DNA of 64,000 nucleotides from Mycolicibacterium aurum (lineage in GTDB: Bacteria; Actinomycetota; Actinomycetes; Mycobacteriales; Mycobacteriaceae), in assembly GCF_900637195.1 (NCBI RefSeq), contig NZ_LR134356.1:4650001-4714000 (forward strand), given 5' to 3'. The position numbers were made by a program, and so were the translations under genes. Position 1 is the first letter of the stretch, and each line of letters begins with the position of its first letter. The notes below the pieces were generated by a model. That model made no database searches. It was given only the letters and a program-made list of their open reading frames with translations, and was not told where the DNA came from. Of this stretch, positions 1 through 8,581 are shown one piece after another.

Positions 1-1179
1 GAGCAAGGTGCCGAAGCGCTGGGTCAGCGTGACGCCGTCCGGCCTGGCGTCCAACCAGCCGCGCAGCAGGCGGTACCCCTCGACGTAGGTGCTGGTGTAG
101 GCGCGCCACAGCGGCGACGACAGGAAGCGCAGCATCTGGCGGGCACGGTCGTCGTCGACCAGCAGCCAGCGCTTGAGGAAGGCGACGACGTCGTCGACGT
201 CGCGGTGTTCGTCGTGCAGCATCAGCGCCGCGTCCTGGCGGACATCGGCCAACGCCGCCGTCGCCTCGGAGATGGTCTCGGCCCGTGCGCCGTCGAACCG
301 CAGACCGAGATCGGCGTAGATGTCGGATGCCCAACTCCCCCACGCCGGTCCGACCGCGGCGTAGAGCGCGAGGTCGGCCAGCCCCTCCGCCATCAGGCAC
401 TGCGGGGTGTTGACCAGAAAGATCGTCTGCTCCGCCTGGCCCTTGCCCTCGACGAGACCGGCTTCCTTACGGCAGTGCTCGGTGTGATGGCCCGGATAGG
501 ACTCGTGGGCCACCAACCGGGGCAGGTTCGACATCTGCTGCTTGAGGTCGGCGTTGACCGCGACGGTCGACTGGTAGTCACCCTTGTAGTAGTTGAACCC
601 CGACCACGGTTTGTCGGTCACCACCTCGTAGGTGATGGTCTCGCGGGCAGGGAGCGGGAAAGTGGCCCGGACGCGATCACGCAACTCGCTGGAGAAGGCG
701 TGGATTGCCTCCTCCAGGCGGGCCGGTGGGATCTCCTCGGCCGCCCGGTGCGCCTGGATCCGCTCGGCGAGCGGGCCGGTGCCCCCGAGCGCGTCGTCCA
801 GCTTGATGTGCGCCTCGCGGTAGCGCTCGGGGTCGCCCTTGGCGATCCGGACGTCGAAGTACGCCTCGACCTCGTCGACGAAGCCGACCTCCTGGCCGGC
901 GAACTTCCGTCCGGCGCAGGCCAGCGCCCGCAGATGCGAGCCCACGAACGCGGCACGCGCGTCGTCCAGGCCGGCAGGCAGCTCACTGCGCAGCCGCTCG
1001 GCCTGCCGCACCAGATCCGCGGGGTCCGGGCGCGGCTCCGCCTCCACTGCGCGCCGCAGCGCGGGGTCGCCGGTGAACGAGTCGACGTAGCCTTCCTCGA
1101 GCTTGTCGAAGCGCAGTCCGAGCAACAGGTATTCACGGATCAGGGTGCTCGACGCCCCGGAATCGATACCTAAGTCCAT
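1..1179 (-). CDS. DUF885 family protein, putative metallopeptidase (3' end outside window)
   Basis: The frame is open from an ATG at 1179 to the left edge, 393 codons without a stop, so the C-terminus is missing. Around residue 225 it carries HESYPGHHTE, the HExxPGHH signature of DUF885 proteins, which resembles a zinc-peptidase HExxH site. No signal peptide or membrane segment is seen, so it is probably cytosolic. It is divergent from coaA with 31 bp between the starts. GAGG lies only two bases before the ATG, so the true start could be slightly different. Substrate is unknown; metallopeptidase activity is inferred from the motif only. Confidence 0.75.
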   Translation of the reverse strand, partial: MDLGIDSGASSTLIREYLLLGLRFDKLEEGYVDSFTGDPALRRAVEAEPRPDPADLVRQAERLRSELPAGLDDARAAFVGSHLRALACAGRKFAGQEVGFVDEVEAYFDVRIAKGDPERYREAHIKLDDALGGTGPLAERIQAHRAAEEIPPARLEEAIHAFSSELRDRVRATFPLPARETITYEVVTDKPWSGFNYYKGDYQSTVAVNADLKQQMSNLPRLVAHESYPGHHTEHCRKEAGLVEGKGQAEQTIFLVNTPQCLMAEGLADLALYAAVGPAWGSWASDIYADLGLRFDGARAETISEATAALADVRQDAALMLHDEHRDVDDVVAFLKRWLLVDDDRARQMLRFLSSPLWRAYTSTYVEGYRLLRGWLDARPDGVTLTQRFGTLL

Positions 1180-1210
1180 GTCCTCATACGCTAGCTGCAA
1201 CACTGGGCTC

Positions 1211-2149
1211 ATGGCGCGGCTGAGCGAACCCAGCCCCTACGTGGAGTTCGACCGGGCGCAATGGCGTGCGCTTCGCATGTCGACGCCGCTGAAGCTGACC
1301 GAGGACGAACTGGTGCGGCTGCGGGGCCTCGGCGAGAAGATCGACCTGCTCGAGGTCGAAGAGGTCTATCTCCCCCTTGCCCGGCTCATCCACCTCCAGG
1401 TGGCGGCCAGGCAGGCGCTGTTCGCGACGACGTCGAACTTCCTCGGTGAGCCGCAACAGAATCCGGACCGCCCGGTGCCCTTCGTCATCGGCGTCGCGGG
1501 CAGCGTTGCGGTGGGCAAGTCGACCACCGCCCGCGTGCTGCAGGCGCTGCTGGCGCGCTGGGAACACCACCCCCGCGTCGATCTCGTCACCACCGACGGC
1601 TTCCTCTACCCGAACGCCGAATTGAATCGCCGAAACCTTATGCACCGCAAAGGTTTTCCGGAGAGCTACGACCGTCGAGGCCTGATGCGCTTCGTCACCG
1701 CCGTGAAGTCGGGCGCCGACGCGGCATGTGCGCCGGTGTACTCACACCTGCTCTACGACATCGTGCCCGGCGAGAAGCAGGTCATCAAGCATCCGGACAT
1801 CCTCATTCTCGAGGGGCTCAACGTCCTGCAGACAGGCCCCGCCCTGATGGTGTCCGACCTGTTCGACTTCTCGGTCTACGTCGACGCGCGCATCGAGGAC
1901 ATCGAGGGCTGGTACGTCTCGCGGTTCCTGTCGATGCGGGCCGGCGCATTCGCCGACCCGGCCTCGCACTTCCATCACTACTCCACGCTGACCGACGAGC
2001 AGGCGGTGTTCGCCGCCCGCGACATCTGGCATTCGATCAACCGGCCCAACCTGATCGACAACATTCTGCCGACCAGGCCGCGGGCCACGCTGGTGTTGCG
2101 CAAGGATTCCGATCACTCGATCAACCGGTTGCGTCTGCGCAAGCTGTAG
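1211..2149 (+). CDS. coaA: pantothenate kinase, type I (CoaA)
   Basis: Phosphorylates pantothenate with ATP, the first committed step of coenzyme A synthesis in the cytoplasm. The 312-residue product begins MARLSEPSPY and ends INRLRLRKL, matching the mycobacterial CoaA termini and usual length. The P-loop GVAGSVAVGKST is at 94-105 (Lys103). The frame is open further upstream to about 1103, but ATG 1211 is chosen because it reproduces the family N-terminus. No Shine-Dalgarno is visible just upstream; AACACT six bases before the ATG could be a -10 for a leaderless message. It faces a small membrane protein gene convergently, 6 bp away. Confidence 0.97.
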   Translation: MARLSEPSPYVEFDRAQWRALRMSTPLKLTEDELVRLRGLGEKIDLLEVEEVYLPLARLIHLQVAARQALFATTSNFLGEPQQNPDRPVPFVIGVAGSVAVGKSTTARVLQALLARWEHHPRVDLVTTDGFLYPNAELNRRNLMHRKGFPESYDRRGLMRFVTAVKSGADAACAPVYSHLLYDIVPGEKQVIKHPDILILEGLNVLQTGPALMVSDLFDFSVYVDARIEDIEGWYVSRFLSMRAGAFADPASHFHHYSTLTDEQAVFAARDIWHSINRPNLIDNILPTRPRATLVLRKDSDHSINRLRLRKL

Positions 2150-2155
2150 GCGACG

Positions 2156-2566
2156 TCACCGGCTGATGCGTCGCACACCCTGATACTGCAGTTCGGCCAT
2201 CACCAGCGTGTACACGCCGGTTCCGAGGACCAACACCACGCCGGTGGTGGTCAGTGGCCACACTCCCGCCACCACCACGACCACGGTGGCCACGCTGAAC
2301 AGCGCGTTGCCGACCGCCAGTATCAGCCCTGACGTGCGGATCGACGGCCGCGCGGCGAGCGCCAACACGGCCACGGCGAACACGATGAACGATGCGCCGA
2401 CGGTGTACTCGATCGCCGCCGTCGTGCCTGACATTTCGGCCACCTGGTGGGCGAAGAGCACCAGCGCGATGCCGGTGAGTCCGCTCAGCACCGCGTCGGC
2501 GCGCATCACGAAACGCAGCAGCGAATCGGTGGACTCGGCCAGCCGGGAGGAGATCGTGGCGGTCAT
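2156..2566 (-). CDS. small integral membrane protein (paralogue of the 2651-3076 gene)
   Basis: A 136-residue protein with about four hydrophobic segments and a short polar N-terminus; no catalytic motif. The start at ATG 2566 is supported by AAAGGA eight bases upstream. It shares with the next gene upstream the pattern LLRFVMRADA near the N-terminus and LQYQGVRRI at the C-terminus (LLRVAMRADA and LQYLGVRRL there), so the two are tandem duplicates of one family. Function is unknown; homologous pairs of four-helix proteins of this sort are commonly annotated only as membrane proteins. Confidence 0.8.
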   Translation of the reverse strand: MTATISSRLAESTDSLLRFVMRADAVLSGLTGIALVLFAHQVAEMSGTTAAIEYTVGASFIVFAVAVLALAARPSIRTSGLILAVGNALFSVATVVVVVAGVWPLTTTGVVLVLGTGVYTLVMAELQYQGVRRISR

Positions 2567-2650
2567 GGGTGATTCCTTTCATCGGGGGTGGGTGATGCGG
2601 GCGGTACCGGAGTCGACGCCATGACCTCTCAGACGGCGACTCCGGACCGG

Positions 2651-3076
2651 TCACGGTCGGGGTGGCGCCAGGCGGCGCACCCCGAGGTACTGCAGGTAGG
2701 CGAAGCCCACCGCGCCGGCGGTGAAGGCCAGGATCGTGGCGGTGCCGAACGGCGTCAGCGGTAGCCATCCCGCCGCGAGGACGACTGCGATCGCCACCGC
2801 GAAGGCCACGTTGGCGGCGAGTACGCCGATCCCGACGCGCCGGATGTCACGCACCCGGGCCAGGCTGTAGAGCAGTGCGCCGTAGGCGACGAGCGCGGCG
2901 CCGGCAGCCCACTCCGCGGTCGGCGTCAGCCCAGACAGTCGCGACAGATGATCGGCGGCCATCGCGGCGAACAGACCGATACCGGCGCACATCGTGGCGT
3001 CGGCGCGCATCGCGACGCGCAGCAGCTGCGCATCCGACTGGCTGACCGGCGTGTGCCGGGTGGTGAACGTGGTCAT
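2651..3076 (-). CDS. small integral membrane protein (paralogue of the 2156-2566 gene)
   Basis: A 141-residue four-helix membrane protein, same strand as and 84 bp upstream of its paralogue. Conserved positions are LLRVAMRADA at about 19-28 and the C-terminal LQYLGVRRL. No Shine-Dalgarno is obvious before ATG 3076. No function can be assigned from sequence. The 77-bp gap to the membrane gene upstream leaves room for a separate promoter. Confidence 0.8.
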   Translation of the reverse strand: MTTFTTRHTPVSQSDAQLLRVAMRADATMCAGIGLFAAMAADHLSRLSGLTPTAEWAAGAALVAYGALLYSLARVRDIRRVGIGVLAANVAFAVAIAVVLAAGWLPLTPFGTATILAFTAGAVGFAYLQYLGVRRLAPPRP

Positions 3077-3153
3077 GCCATCGATGGTTCGCAGCGGGCA
3101 CTGCCAGATCGACGCCGGATACTGCCAACTACTGCCAGGCCCAGGTCAGAGCA

Positions 3154-4503
3154 CTAGCGAACGGTGACGAGGTTGCTTCTCAGATCGGTGGCGATGACGC
3201 GTGCGGCCGCGTTCTGCCAGTTGTGCAGCGAGCGCTGCGGGACCTCGGTGACGAACCACTGCCACGCCTGCCGCGCCGCGGGGTCGAGACCGGCGGCGGT
3301 GGCGTTCTGGGCGTAGGCGCGCACGCCCACGACGTAGGGGAAGTACAGCGAGTTGTAGTGCCGCCACTGCTCGGTGGTGCCGAAGTCGTTGCCGTCGCGC
3401 GGTTTGAGTCCGGCGATCCGCTCGGCCAGCAGCGCGCGGAGCTCGTTGGCGCGCTCCAGCGGCTGGTCCGGGGCGCCCCGGCGCGCCAGCCGCTCGTCGA
3501 TGGCGGGCAGCGCGGTGAGCGGGCTGGCGACAAGCTTGGACAGATCGCCGTAGTGGCCGAGTGCGCGCCTCGTCACGCGGACGAAGGTGTCCTCGTCCAT
3601 GCCGTCGAGTGGACTTGCCGACCGCAGCGGCAGCGCCGCCTCGGTGCCGCGCAGCGCAGCGCGGTCGGCGCGCAGGTCGGGAGACCGGAAGAACGCGACG
3701 CGGTCCAGCACCCCCGCCAGCGGATCGGCCAGCACGTTGATCGTGATCGCGATCCCGAGGCTGGAGAACAACAATGCGACCAGCGTGGTGCTACGCCCGG
3801 CGACCGCGATCCCGATCAGCAACTGGGCACCGAACAGGACGGCGACGGCCATCGTGCCGACGAACGAGCGCCGCATGTCCTTGCGCAGCGCCTGCCCCTC
3901 GTCGAACGCGTCCCCGATGGCCACGGCAACGCCGAGCAGCGCCACGTCGAACCCGGTGGACGCCAGCGCAAGCCAGCTGGGCACGAGCCCGAGCGGAATC
4001 ACCAGGATGGCGTTACCGAGCGCGAAGAACAGTGTCGCGACCACGATGAACCCCACCACCGGCCTCGGCTGCGAACGGCGGACGACCGCGTAGACCATCG
4101 CACCGAGCGCGGGCACCGAGACGGCGGCGAACATCACCCAGTGGCCCAGCCGCAGTGGGCCCTCGACGCCGCCCGCCATCGTCGCGCCGACGAACGCGAC
4201 GGTCGCTGCGCCCGTCACCAGCCCCACCTCGCCGGCCCGGCTGCGCCAGTTGTCGCGCGGCCGCGACATTTCGAGCAACACGGCGAACCAGGCGATGCCC
4301 GGCACCGCAACGAGGTAGATCTCGACGACGCTCAGCAGATCGGATGCGCTGACCACCCGGACCGCGTCGAGCGCCACGACGAGGGCGAAGCTCGTCAGCC
4401 CGATCGACGCCAGCACAAGCATCGGCTTGCGCGGGTCACGGGCCAGCAGGTACAGCCCCAGCCACCAGCTCAGTGCGAACACCAGGGCGGACAGCGCGAT
4501 CAC
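3154..4503 (-). CDS. multi-pass membrane protein of unknown function
   Basis: A 449-residue protein. The first half or so holds about ten hydrophobic segments; the C-terminal half (from about residue 275) is soluble and ends in an Arg/Trp-rich stretch with WRHYNSLYFPYVVGVRAY. The N-terminal membrane part resembles sensor-type multi-helix domains, but no kinase, HATPase or other enzymatic motif follows. It starts with GTG 4503, 11 bp after the stop of the Z-prenyl synthase on the same strand, so the two probably share a transcript. This suggests, but does not show, a role at the envelope. Confidence 0.7.
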   Translation of the reverse strand: MIALSALVFALSWWLGLYLLARDPRKPMLVLASIGLTSFALVVALDAVRVVSASDLLSVVEIYLVAVPGIAWFAVLLEMSRPRDNWRSRAGEVGLVTGAATVAFVGATMAGGVEGPLRLGHWVMFAAVSVPALGAMVYAVVRRSQPRPVVGFIVVATLFFALGNAILVIPLGLVPSWLALASTGFDVALLGVAVAIGDAFDEGQALRKDMRRSFVGTMAVAVLFGAQLLIGIAVAGRSTTLVALLFSSLGIAITINVLADPLAGVLDRVAFFRSPDLRADRAALRGTEAALPLRSASPLDGMDEDTFVRVTRRALGHYGDLSKLVASPLTALPAIDERLARRGAPDQPLERANELRALLAERIAGLKPRDGNDFGTTEQWRHYNSLYFPYVVGVRAYAQNATAAGLDPAARQAWQWFVTEVPQRSLHNWQNAAARVIATDLRSNLVTVR

Positions 4504-4514
4504 GACTGGCTACC

Positions 4515-5306
4515 TCAGCGGCCGTAGCGTCGATGCCTGGCGCTGTAATCGCGCAGGGCGCGCAGGAAATCCACGCGGCGGAATTCCGGCCAGTACGCCT
4601 CGGTGAACCACATCTCCGAGTAGGCGCTCTGCCAGAGCAGGAAGCCGGAGAGCCGCTGCTCGCCGGACGTGCGGATGACCAGGTCCGGGTCGGGCTGCCC
4701 TGAGGTGTAGAGATTCTCCGAGATGCCCTCCGCGGTCACGGCTTCGATCAACTGCTCGCCGGTGGCGCCGTTGGCCAGCTCCTTGCCGAGCAGGGCGCGG
4801 ACGGCGTCGACGATCTCCTGCCGCCCCCCGTATCCGACGGCGACGTTGACATGAAAGCCGCTCCCGTTCCCGCCGGTCGACCGGACCGCCTCACGAAGGC
4901 GGCGCGCCGGTTCCTCACCGAGGAGCTCGAGGTCACCGACAGACCGCACGCTCCACTGGTTGGCCGGTGCGCAGATCTCCTCGACCACCTCGGTGATGAT
5001 CTCGATCAGCGATGCCAGCTCGTCGGGATCCCGCTGCAGGTTCTCGGTGGACAGCAGATACACGGTGGCCATCTCGATGCCGGCCTCGTGGCACCAGCGC
5101 AGCATCTCGGCGATCTTGTGGGCTCCCACGCGGTAGCCGTAGCTGACGTCGTCGTGTCCGAGTTCACGCGCCCAGCGCCGGTTGCCGTCACACAGCACGG
5201 CGATGTGGCGCGGGAGTTCGGAGCGCGCCGGCGTGAGCCCCTGACGCAGCCGCATCTCGTAGAGCCGGTACATCGGCTCCTTGAGACGGCGCGGAATGAG
5301 GTCCAC
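4515..5306 (-). CDS. short-chain Z-isoprenyl diphosphate synthase ((2Z,6E)-farnesyl diphosphate synthase, Rv1086-like)
   Basis: A cis-prenyltransferase of 263 residues. The DGNRRWAR motif (Asp40) binds the allylic diphosphate, and SGEQRLSGFLLWQSAYSE plus the C-terminal DFLRALRDYSARHRRYGR closely match M. tuberculosis Rv1086. Rv1086 makes Z,E-farnesyl diphosphate, the precursor for decaprenyl phosphate needed in arabinogalactan synthesis. The frame extends further upstream to 5477, but GTG 5306 gives the family start (IPRRLKEP). It is divergent from the hemolysin III-like gene across 55 bp and likely co-transcribed with the downstream membrane protein gene. A full-length UppS function cannot be excluded from sequence alone. 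Confidence 0.93.
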   Translation of the reverse strand: MDLIPRRLKEPMYRLYEMRLRQGLTPARSELPRHIAVLCDGNRRWARELGHDDVSYGYRVGAHKIAEMLRWCHEAGIEMATVYLLSTENLQRDPDELASLIEIITEVVEEICAPANQWSVRSVGDLELLGEEPARRLREAVRSTGGNGSGFHVNVAVGYGGRQEIVDAVRALLGKELANGATGEQLIEAVTAEGISENLYTSGQPDPDLVIRTSGEQRLSGFLLWQSAYSEMWFTEAYWPEFRRVDFLRALRDYSARHRRYGR

Positions 5307-5361
5307 GATTGTCCAGACTACTGTGGCGCAGGGATTGCCCAAGCGAGTCAGCGGAGGTGAC

Positions 5362-6108
5362 ATGTCTCGGTCTTCGCAGCAGGTGGGTACCGCCGGCCCG
5401 GATCGGCTCGGCGAGCCCCACGACCCGGAGGATCTGCCCGAAGCCCTCGCCGAGGGCGTCGCCCAATTCCTGGGCAAGCCGCGGCTGCGGGGCTGGATCC
5501 ACGTCTACTCCGCGGCGATCGCGGTCGTCTGCGGCGCCACGCTGGTCGCGGTGTCGTGGTCGGCGGTGTCGACGCGGGCCGGTGTCGCGACGCTGATCTA
5601 CACGCTGACGATTGTGGCGATGTTCACCGTCAGCGGCGTCTACCACCGGGTTAATTGGACGTCGCCGACCGCTCGCACGTGGATGAAGCGTGCCGACCAC
5701 TCGATGATCTTCCTGTTCATCGCCGGCAGTTACACGCCCTTCGCGCTCCTGGCGCTTCCCGAGCGCAGCGGCATGACCCTGCTGTGGATCGTGTGGGGTG
5801 GCGCGCTGGCCGGCGTCGCGTTGAAGATGCTGTGGCCCTCGGCGCCGCGGTGGCTCGGTGTGCCGCTGTACATCCTGCTGGGCTGGGTGGCGGCGTGGTT
5901 CATCGTGCCGATCATGCACGGCGCCGGTGTCGCGGCGGTGGTGCTGCTGATCGTCGGCGGAGCGCTCTACAGCATCGGCGGTGTGCTGTACGCGCTCAAG
6001 TGGCCGAACCCGTGGCCCACGACGTTCGGGCATCACGAGTTCTTCCACGCCTGCACAGCGGTCGCGGCGATCTGCCACTACATCGCGATGTGGTTCGCCG
6101 TCTTCTGA
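5362..6108 (+). CDS. hemolysin III / PAQR-like membrane protein (Rv1085c-like)
   Basis: A 248-residue protein with a polar N-terminus of about 45 residues and seven hydrophobic segments. YHRVNW, MKRADHSMIF and the C-terminal FGHHEFFHACTAVAAICHY give the His/Asp pattern typical of the hemolysin III/YqfA (PAQR-related) family. Start at ATG 5362 is preceded by GGAGGTG at the right distance. These proteins are membrane-embedded, and the family name comes from a Bacillus protein; a haemolytic role here is not implied. It ends before a long inverted repeat. Confidence 0.88.
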   Translation: MSRSSQQVGTAGPDRLGEPHDPEDLPEALAEGVAQFLGKPRLRGWIHVYSAAIAVVCGATLVAVSWSAVSTRAGVATLIYTLTIVAMFTVSGVYHRVNWTSPTARTWMKRADHSMIFLFIAGSYTPFALLALPERSGMTLLWIVWGGALAGVALKMLWPSAPRWLGVPLYILLGWVAAWFIVPIMHGAGVAAVVLLIVGGALYSIGGVLYALKWPNPWPTTFGHHEFFHACTAVAAICHYIAMWFAVF

Positions 6109-6120
6109 GCCGCCCTACGG

Positions 6121-6182
6121 CGCGAGCGTGCGCTTTCTTCGCGTCCGGCGCGGCGTGTCGGCATCAGACACGCACGCTCGCG
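6121..6182. repeat. intergenic inverted repeat between convergent genes
   Basis: Two perfect 12-bp arms, CGCGAGCGTGCG (6121-6132) and CGCACGCTCGCG (6171-6182), separated by 38 bp. It fills most of the space between the convergent hemolysin III-like and KSI-like genes. It may act as a bidirectional terminator or be a mobile intergenic repeat; it lacks a T-tract. Comparable elements lie at 23283-23338 and 52437-52480. Confidence 0.75.
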
Positions 6183-6192
6183 GAAATGGGAG

Positions 6193-6561
6193 TCAGAGCT
6201 GGGTGATGTTCTGCGGACCCCAGTAGGCCTTCATCGACGTGATCTGGCCGTCGCCGTTGAATGTCATCACCTCGATGGGCTCGATCCGCATGGCGCCGGC
6301 GACGGTGATCGCAAACAGGAAGGCCGCCTCGTGCCCGCCCGCACGGAAGCTCAGCAACTCCGCCTTGACGTCGGCGCCCTCCAGGTTCTTGTAGAAGCCG
6401 GCGATGGCCTGACGTCCGATGTGCACTTCCCCGCCGCCCACCGGATCCTCGAGCGTGGCGTCCTCGGCATAGAGCGCGGCCACCTCGTCAGCGCTGCTGC
6501 CGCCGACCGTGTCCAGGTAGCGCTGGACGAAACCTTGCAAGACATCGGGCTCGAAGCTCAT
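6193..6561 (-). CDS. SnoaL/ketosteroid isomerase-like protein
   Basis: A 122-residue NTF2-fold protein very like bacterial delta5-3-ketosteroid isomerase. Tyr15 (FVQRY), Asp39 in LEDPVG and Glu97 in EPIEVMTFNG align with the catalytic Tyr14, Asp38 and Asp99 of the Comamonas enzyme, the last replaced by Glu. The C-terminus SMKAYWGPQNI also matches. A steroid double-bond isomerase role is plausible given the sterol-type genes elsewhere in the window, but this family is broad. The long upstream extension of the frame (to 7041) is antisense-like shadow within the DUF255 gene. ATG 6561 is 10 bp downstream of the DUF255 stop on the same strand. Confidence 0.85.
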   Translation of the reverse strand: MSFEPDVLQGFVQRYLDTVGGSSADEVAALYAEDATLEDPVGGGEVHIGRQAIAGFYKNLEGADVKAELLSFRAGGHEAAFLFAITVAGAMRIEPIEVMTFNGDGQITSMKAYWGPQNITQL

Positions 6562-6571
6562 GTGCGGCAGG

Positions 6572-8581
6572 CTACACGGACGCTCCGAGCGCGGCAGCGA
6601 GATCCGCGACGGTCGTGACGGGCAGGTCACACACCCGGCCCCGGCACACATAGGCGGCGTCGGCACCCCCGACCCGGGGCCGGTCGCGAAGCAGCTCCGA
6701 CGAGTCCGGCTCGCCGCCCACGACGACGGCGCCGCCGGGTGCCAGCCGGTGGGCGGCGGCCAGCAGTTCGGAGTCGGCACTCTCGCACGCGACGGCAATC
6801 TGGATCGGACCGCGCACCGCAGCCTCGGCGACCGCAAGCCAATGCCCGCCCGAGCGGGCCGCACGGGCCAGCAGCACAGTGGCCGCCCCCAGCGTCGCGT
6901 CGGCAGCGGCCGCATACCGCGGCGCATCCGCTTCCGGAGCCAAATGTGCTGCCAGCTGCAAGGCTTCAGCCACCAGCGACGCCCCGGCAGGGGTGGCGCC
7001 GTCGATCGGATCGGACGGTCGCAGCACCAACTGCTCGGCATCGTCGGCCACGTCGTACCAGCGGCCGGCCTCGGTGGGTTCGGCGAAGTGCCGGAGTGCC
7101 AGATCCAGCAGCCCGGTCGCCTGATCGAGCCATGCCCGCTCCCCCGTGGCCTGATACAGCGTCAACAACCCGGTCGCCAGCGCAGCATGGTCTTCGAGGA
7201 TCGCCACGCTGTCACCGACCACACCGTCGAGACTGGAGCGGCGCAATCGGCCGTCCACCAGGTGCAGGGAGAGAATCGCGCGGGCGCATTCGGCTGCGGC
7301 GCGCAGATATTCGGGACGGTCGAGCGCGAAGGCAGCCTCGACCAGGGCGGTGATCGCCAGGCCGTTCCACGCGGTCACCACCTTGTCGTCGCGGCTGGGT
7401 TGGGGCCTGGCCAGCCGAGCGTCCAGCAACGCAGCGCGCACCCGCTCGAACCGTTCGGCGTCCACGGGATCGGCGTGCAAACGCAGCACCGACGCGCCGG
7501 CCTCGAAAGTACCCGCCTCAGTGACTCCGAAAACCGTTGCCGCCCAACCACCGTCGTCGGAACCCAGCACCTCGTCCAGCTGGCCGGGCGTCCAGACGTA
7601 GGTCAGACCTTCGACGCCCGCGGCGTCGGCGTCCAGCGACGAGACGAACATCGCGCCGCGACGCAGATCGCCGAGCAGGAATCGCGCGGTCTCGTCGGCA
7701 ACCTTGCGCGCCAACGGTTCTCCGGTGACTCGCGACCAGTGCGCATAGACCCGCAGCAGCTGGGCATTGTCGTAGAGCATCTTCTCGAAGTGCGGCACCA
7801 CCCAGGACGCGTCGACGCTGTACCGCGCGAAACCGCCGGCCAGCTGGTCGTAGATCCCGCCGCGCGCCATCGCCTCGCAGGCACGAGTCACCGTCTCCAG
7901 GGGCGCACGCGCCGCGGTGCGTTCGTGGTTGCGCAGCAACGCCTCCAGCAGCGCCGACGGGGGGAACTTCGGTGCGGTACCGAACCCCCCGTTGGCGGTG
8001 TCCTCGTCGCGCAGCAGGGCGGCCACCGCGTCGTCGCACATCTCGGGCCGCACCGGAGGCCCGCCGCCCGGAAGTCCCGACGCCATCGCGCGCAGCTCAC
8101 CCGCGATGTTCTCCGATGTCGCCTCCACGTCGGCACGGCGAGTGCGCCACGTGTCGGTCACCGCGGCGAGCAGCTCCAGGAAACTCGGCTTGGGGTAATA
8201 GGTGCCGCAGAAGAACGGCCGCCCGTCGGGAGTCAGGAAGCAGGTCATCGGCCAGCCGCCCTGCCCGGTCAGCGCCACCGTCGCGTTCATGTAGACGGCG
8301 TCGAGGTCGGGCCGCTCCTCGCGGTCGACCTTGATGCAGACGAAGTTCGGGTTGGCGACTGCCGCGACCTCGGCATCCTCAAACGACTCGTGGGCCATCA
8401 CATGGCACCAGTGGCACGCCGCGTATCCGATGGACAGCAGGATCGGCACGTCGCGTTCGGCCGCGAGAGCCAGCGCGTCGGCGGACCACTGCTGCCAGTG
8501 CACCGGGTTGTCGGCGTGCTGCCTCAGATACGGGCTGGTGGAGCCGGCGAGCGTGTTCGACGAGCCGTCAGCCCGACTCAC
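6572..8581 (-). CDS. thioredoxin domain-containing DUF255 protein (YyaL/SSP411 type, Rv1084-like)
   Basis: About 669 residues. The N-terminal thioredoxin-like domain has SPYLRQHADNPVHW and YAACHWCHVMAHESFE with the CxxC pair (C-H-W-C). The rest is an alpha/alpha-barrel resembling N-acylglucosamine epimerase/glycosidase folds, for example GGIYDQLAGGFARYSVD and FEKMLYDNAQLLRVY. Start taken as GTG 8581, overlapping the upstream Rv1083-like gene by 14 bp, which implies translational coupling; an ATG at 8650 is possible. Its place in the mca operon suggests a redox or mycothiol-linked job, but the biochemical function of this family is not established. Confidence 0.88.
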   Translation of the reverse strand: MSRADGSSNTLAGSTSPYLRQHADNPVHWQQWSADALALAAERDVPILLSIGYAACHWCHVMAHESFEDAEVAAVANPNFVCIKVDREERPDLDAVYMNATVALTGQGGWPMTCFLTPDGRPFFCGTYYPKPSFLELLAAVTDTWRTRRADVEATSENIAGELRAMASGLPGGGPPVRPEMCDDAVAALLRDEDTANGGFGTAPKFPPSALLEALLRNHERTAARAPLETVTRACEAMARGGIYDQLAGGFARYSVDASWVVPHFEKMLYDNAQLLRVYAHWSRVTGEPLARKVADETARFLLGDLRRGAMFVSSLDADAAGVEGLTYVWTPGQLDEVLGSDDGGWAATVFGVTEAGTFEAGASVLRLHADPVDAERFERVRAALLDARLARPQPSRDDKVVTAWNGLAITALVEAAFALDRPEYLRAAAECARAILSLHLVDGRLRRSSLDGVVGDSVAILEDHAALATGLLTLYQATGERAWLDQATGLLDLALRHFAEPTEAGRWYDVADDAEQLVLRPSDPIDGATPAGASLVAEALQLAAHLAPEADAPRYAAAADATLGAATVLLARAARSGGHWLAVAEAAVRGPIQIAVACESADSELLAAAHRLAPGGAVVVGGEPDSSELLRDRPRVGGADAAYVCRGRVCDLPVTTVADLAAALGASV

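Noticed and set aside
3223..4527. 434-codon plus-strand frame opposite the membrane protein gene
   Set aside because: His/Arg/Gln-rich composition and no homology; the minus strand encodes a normal membrane protein.
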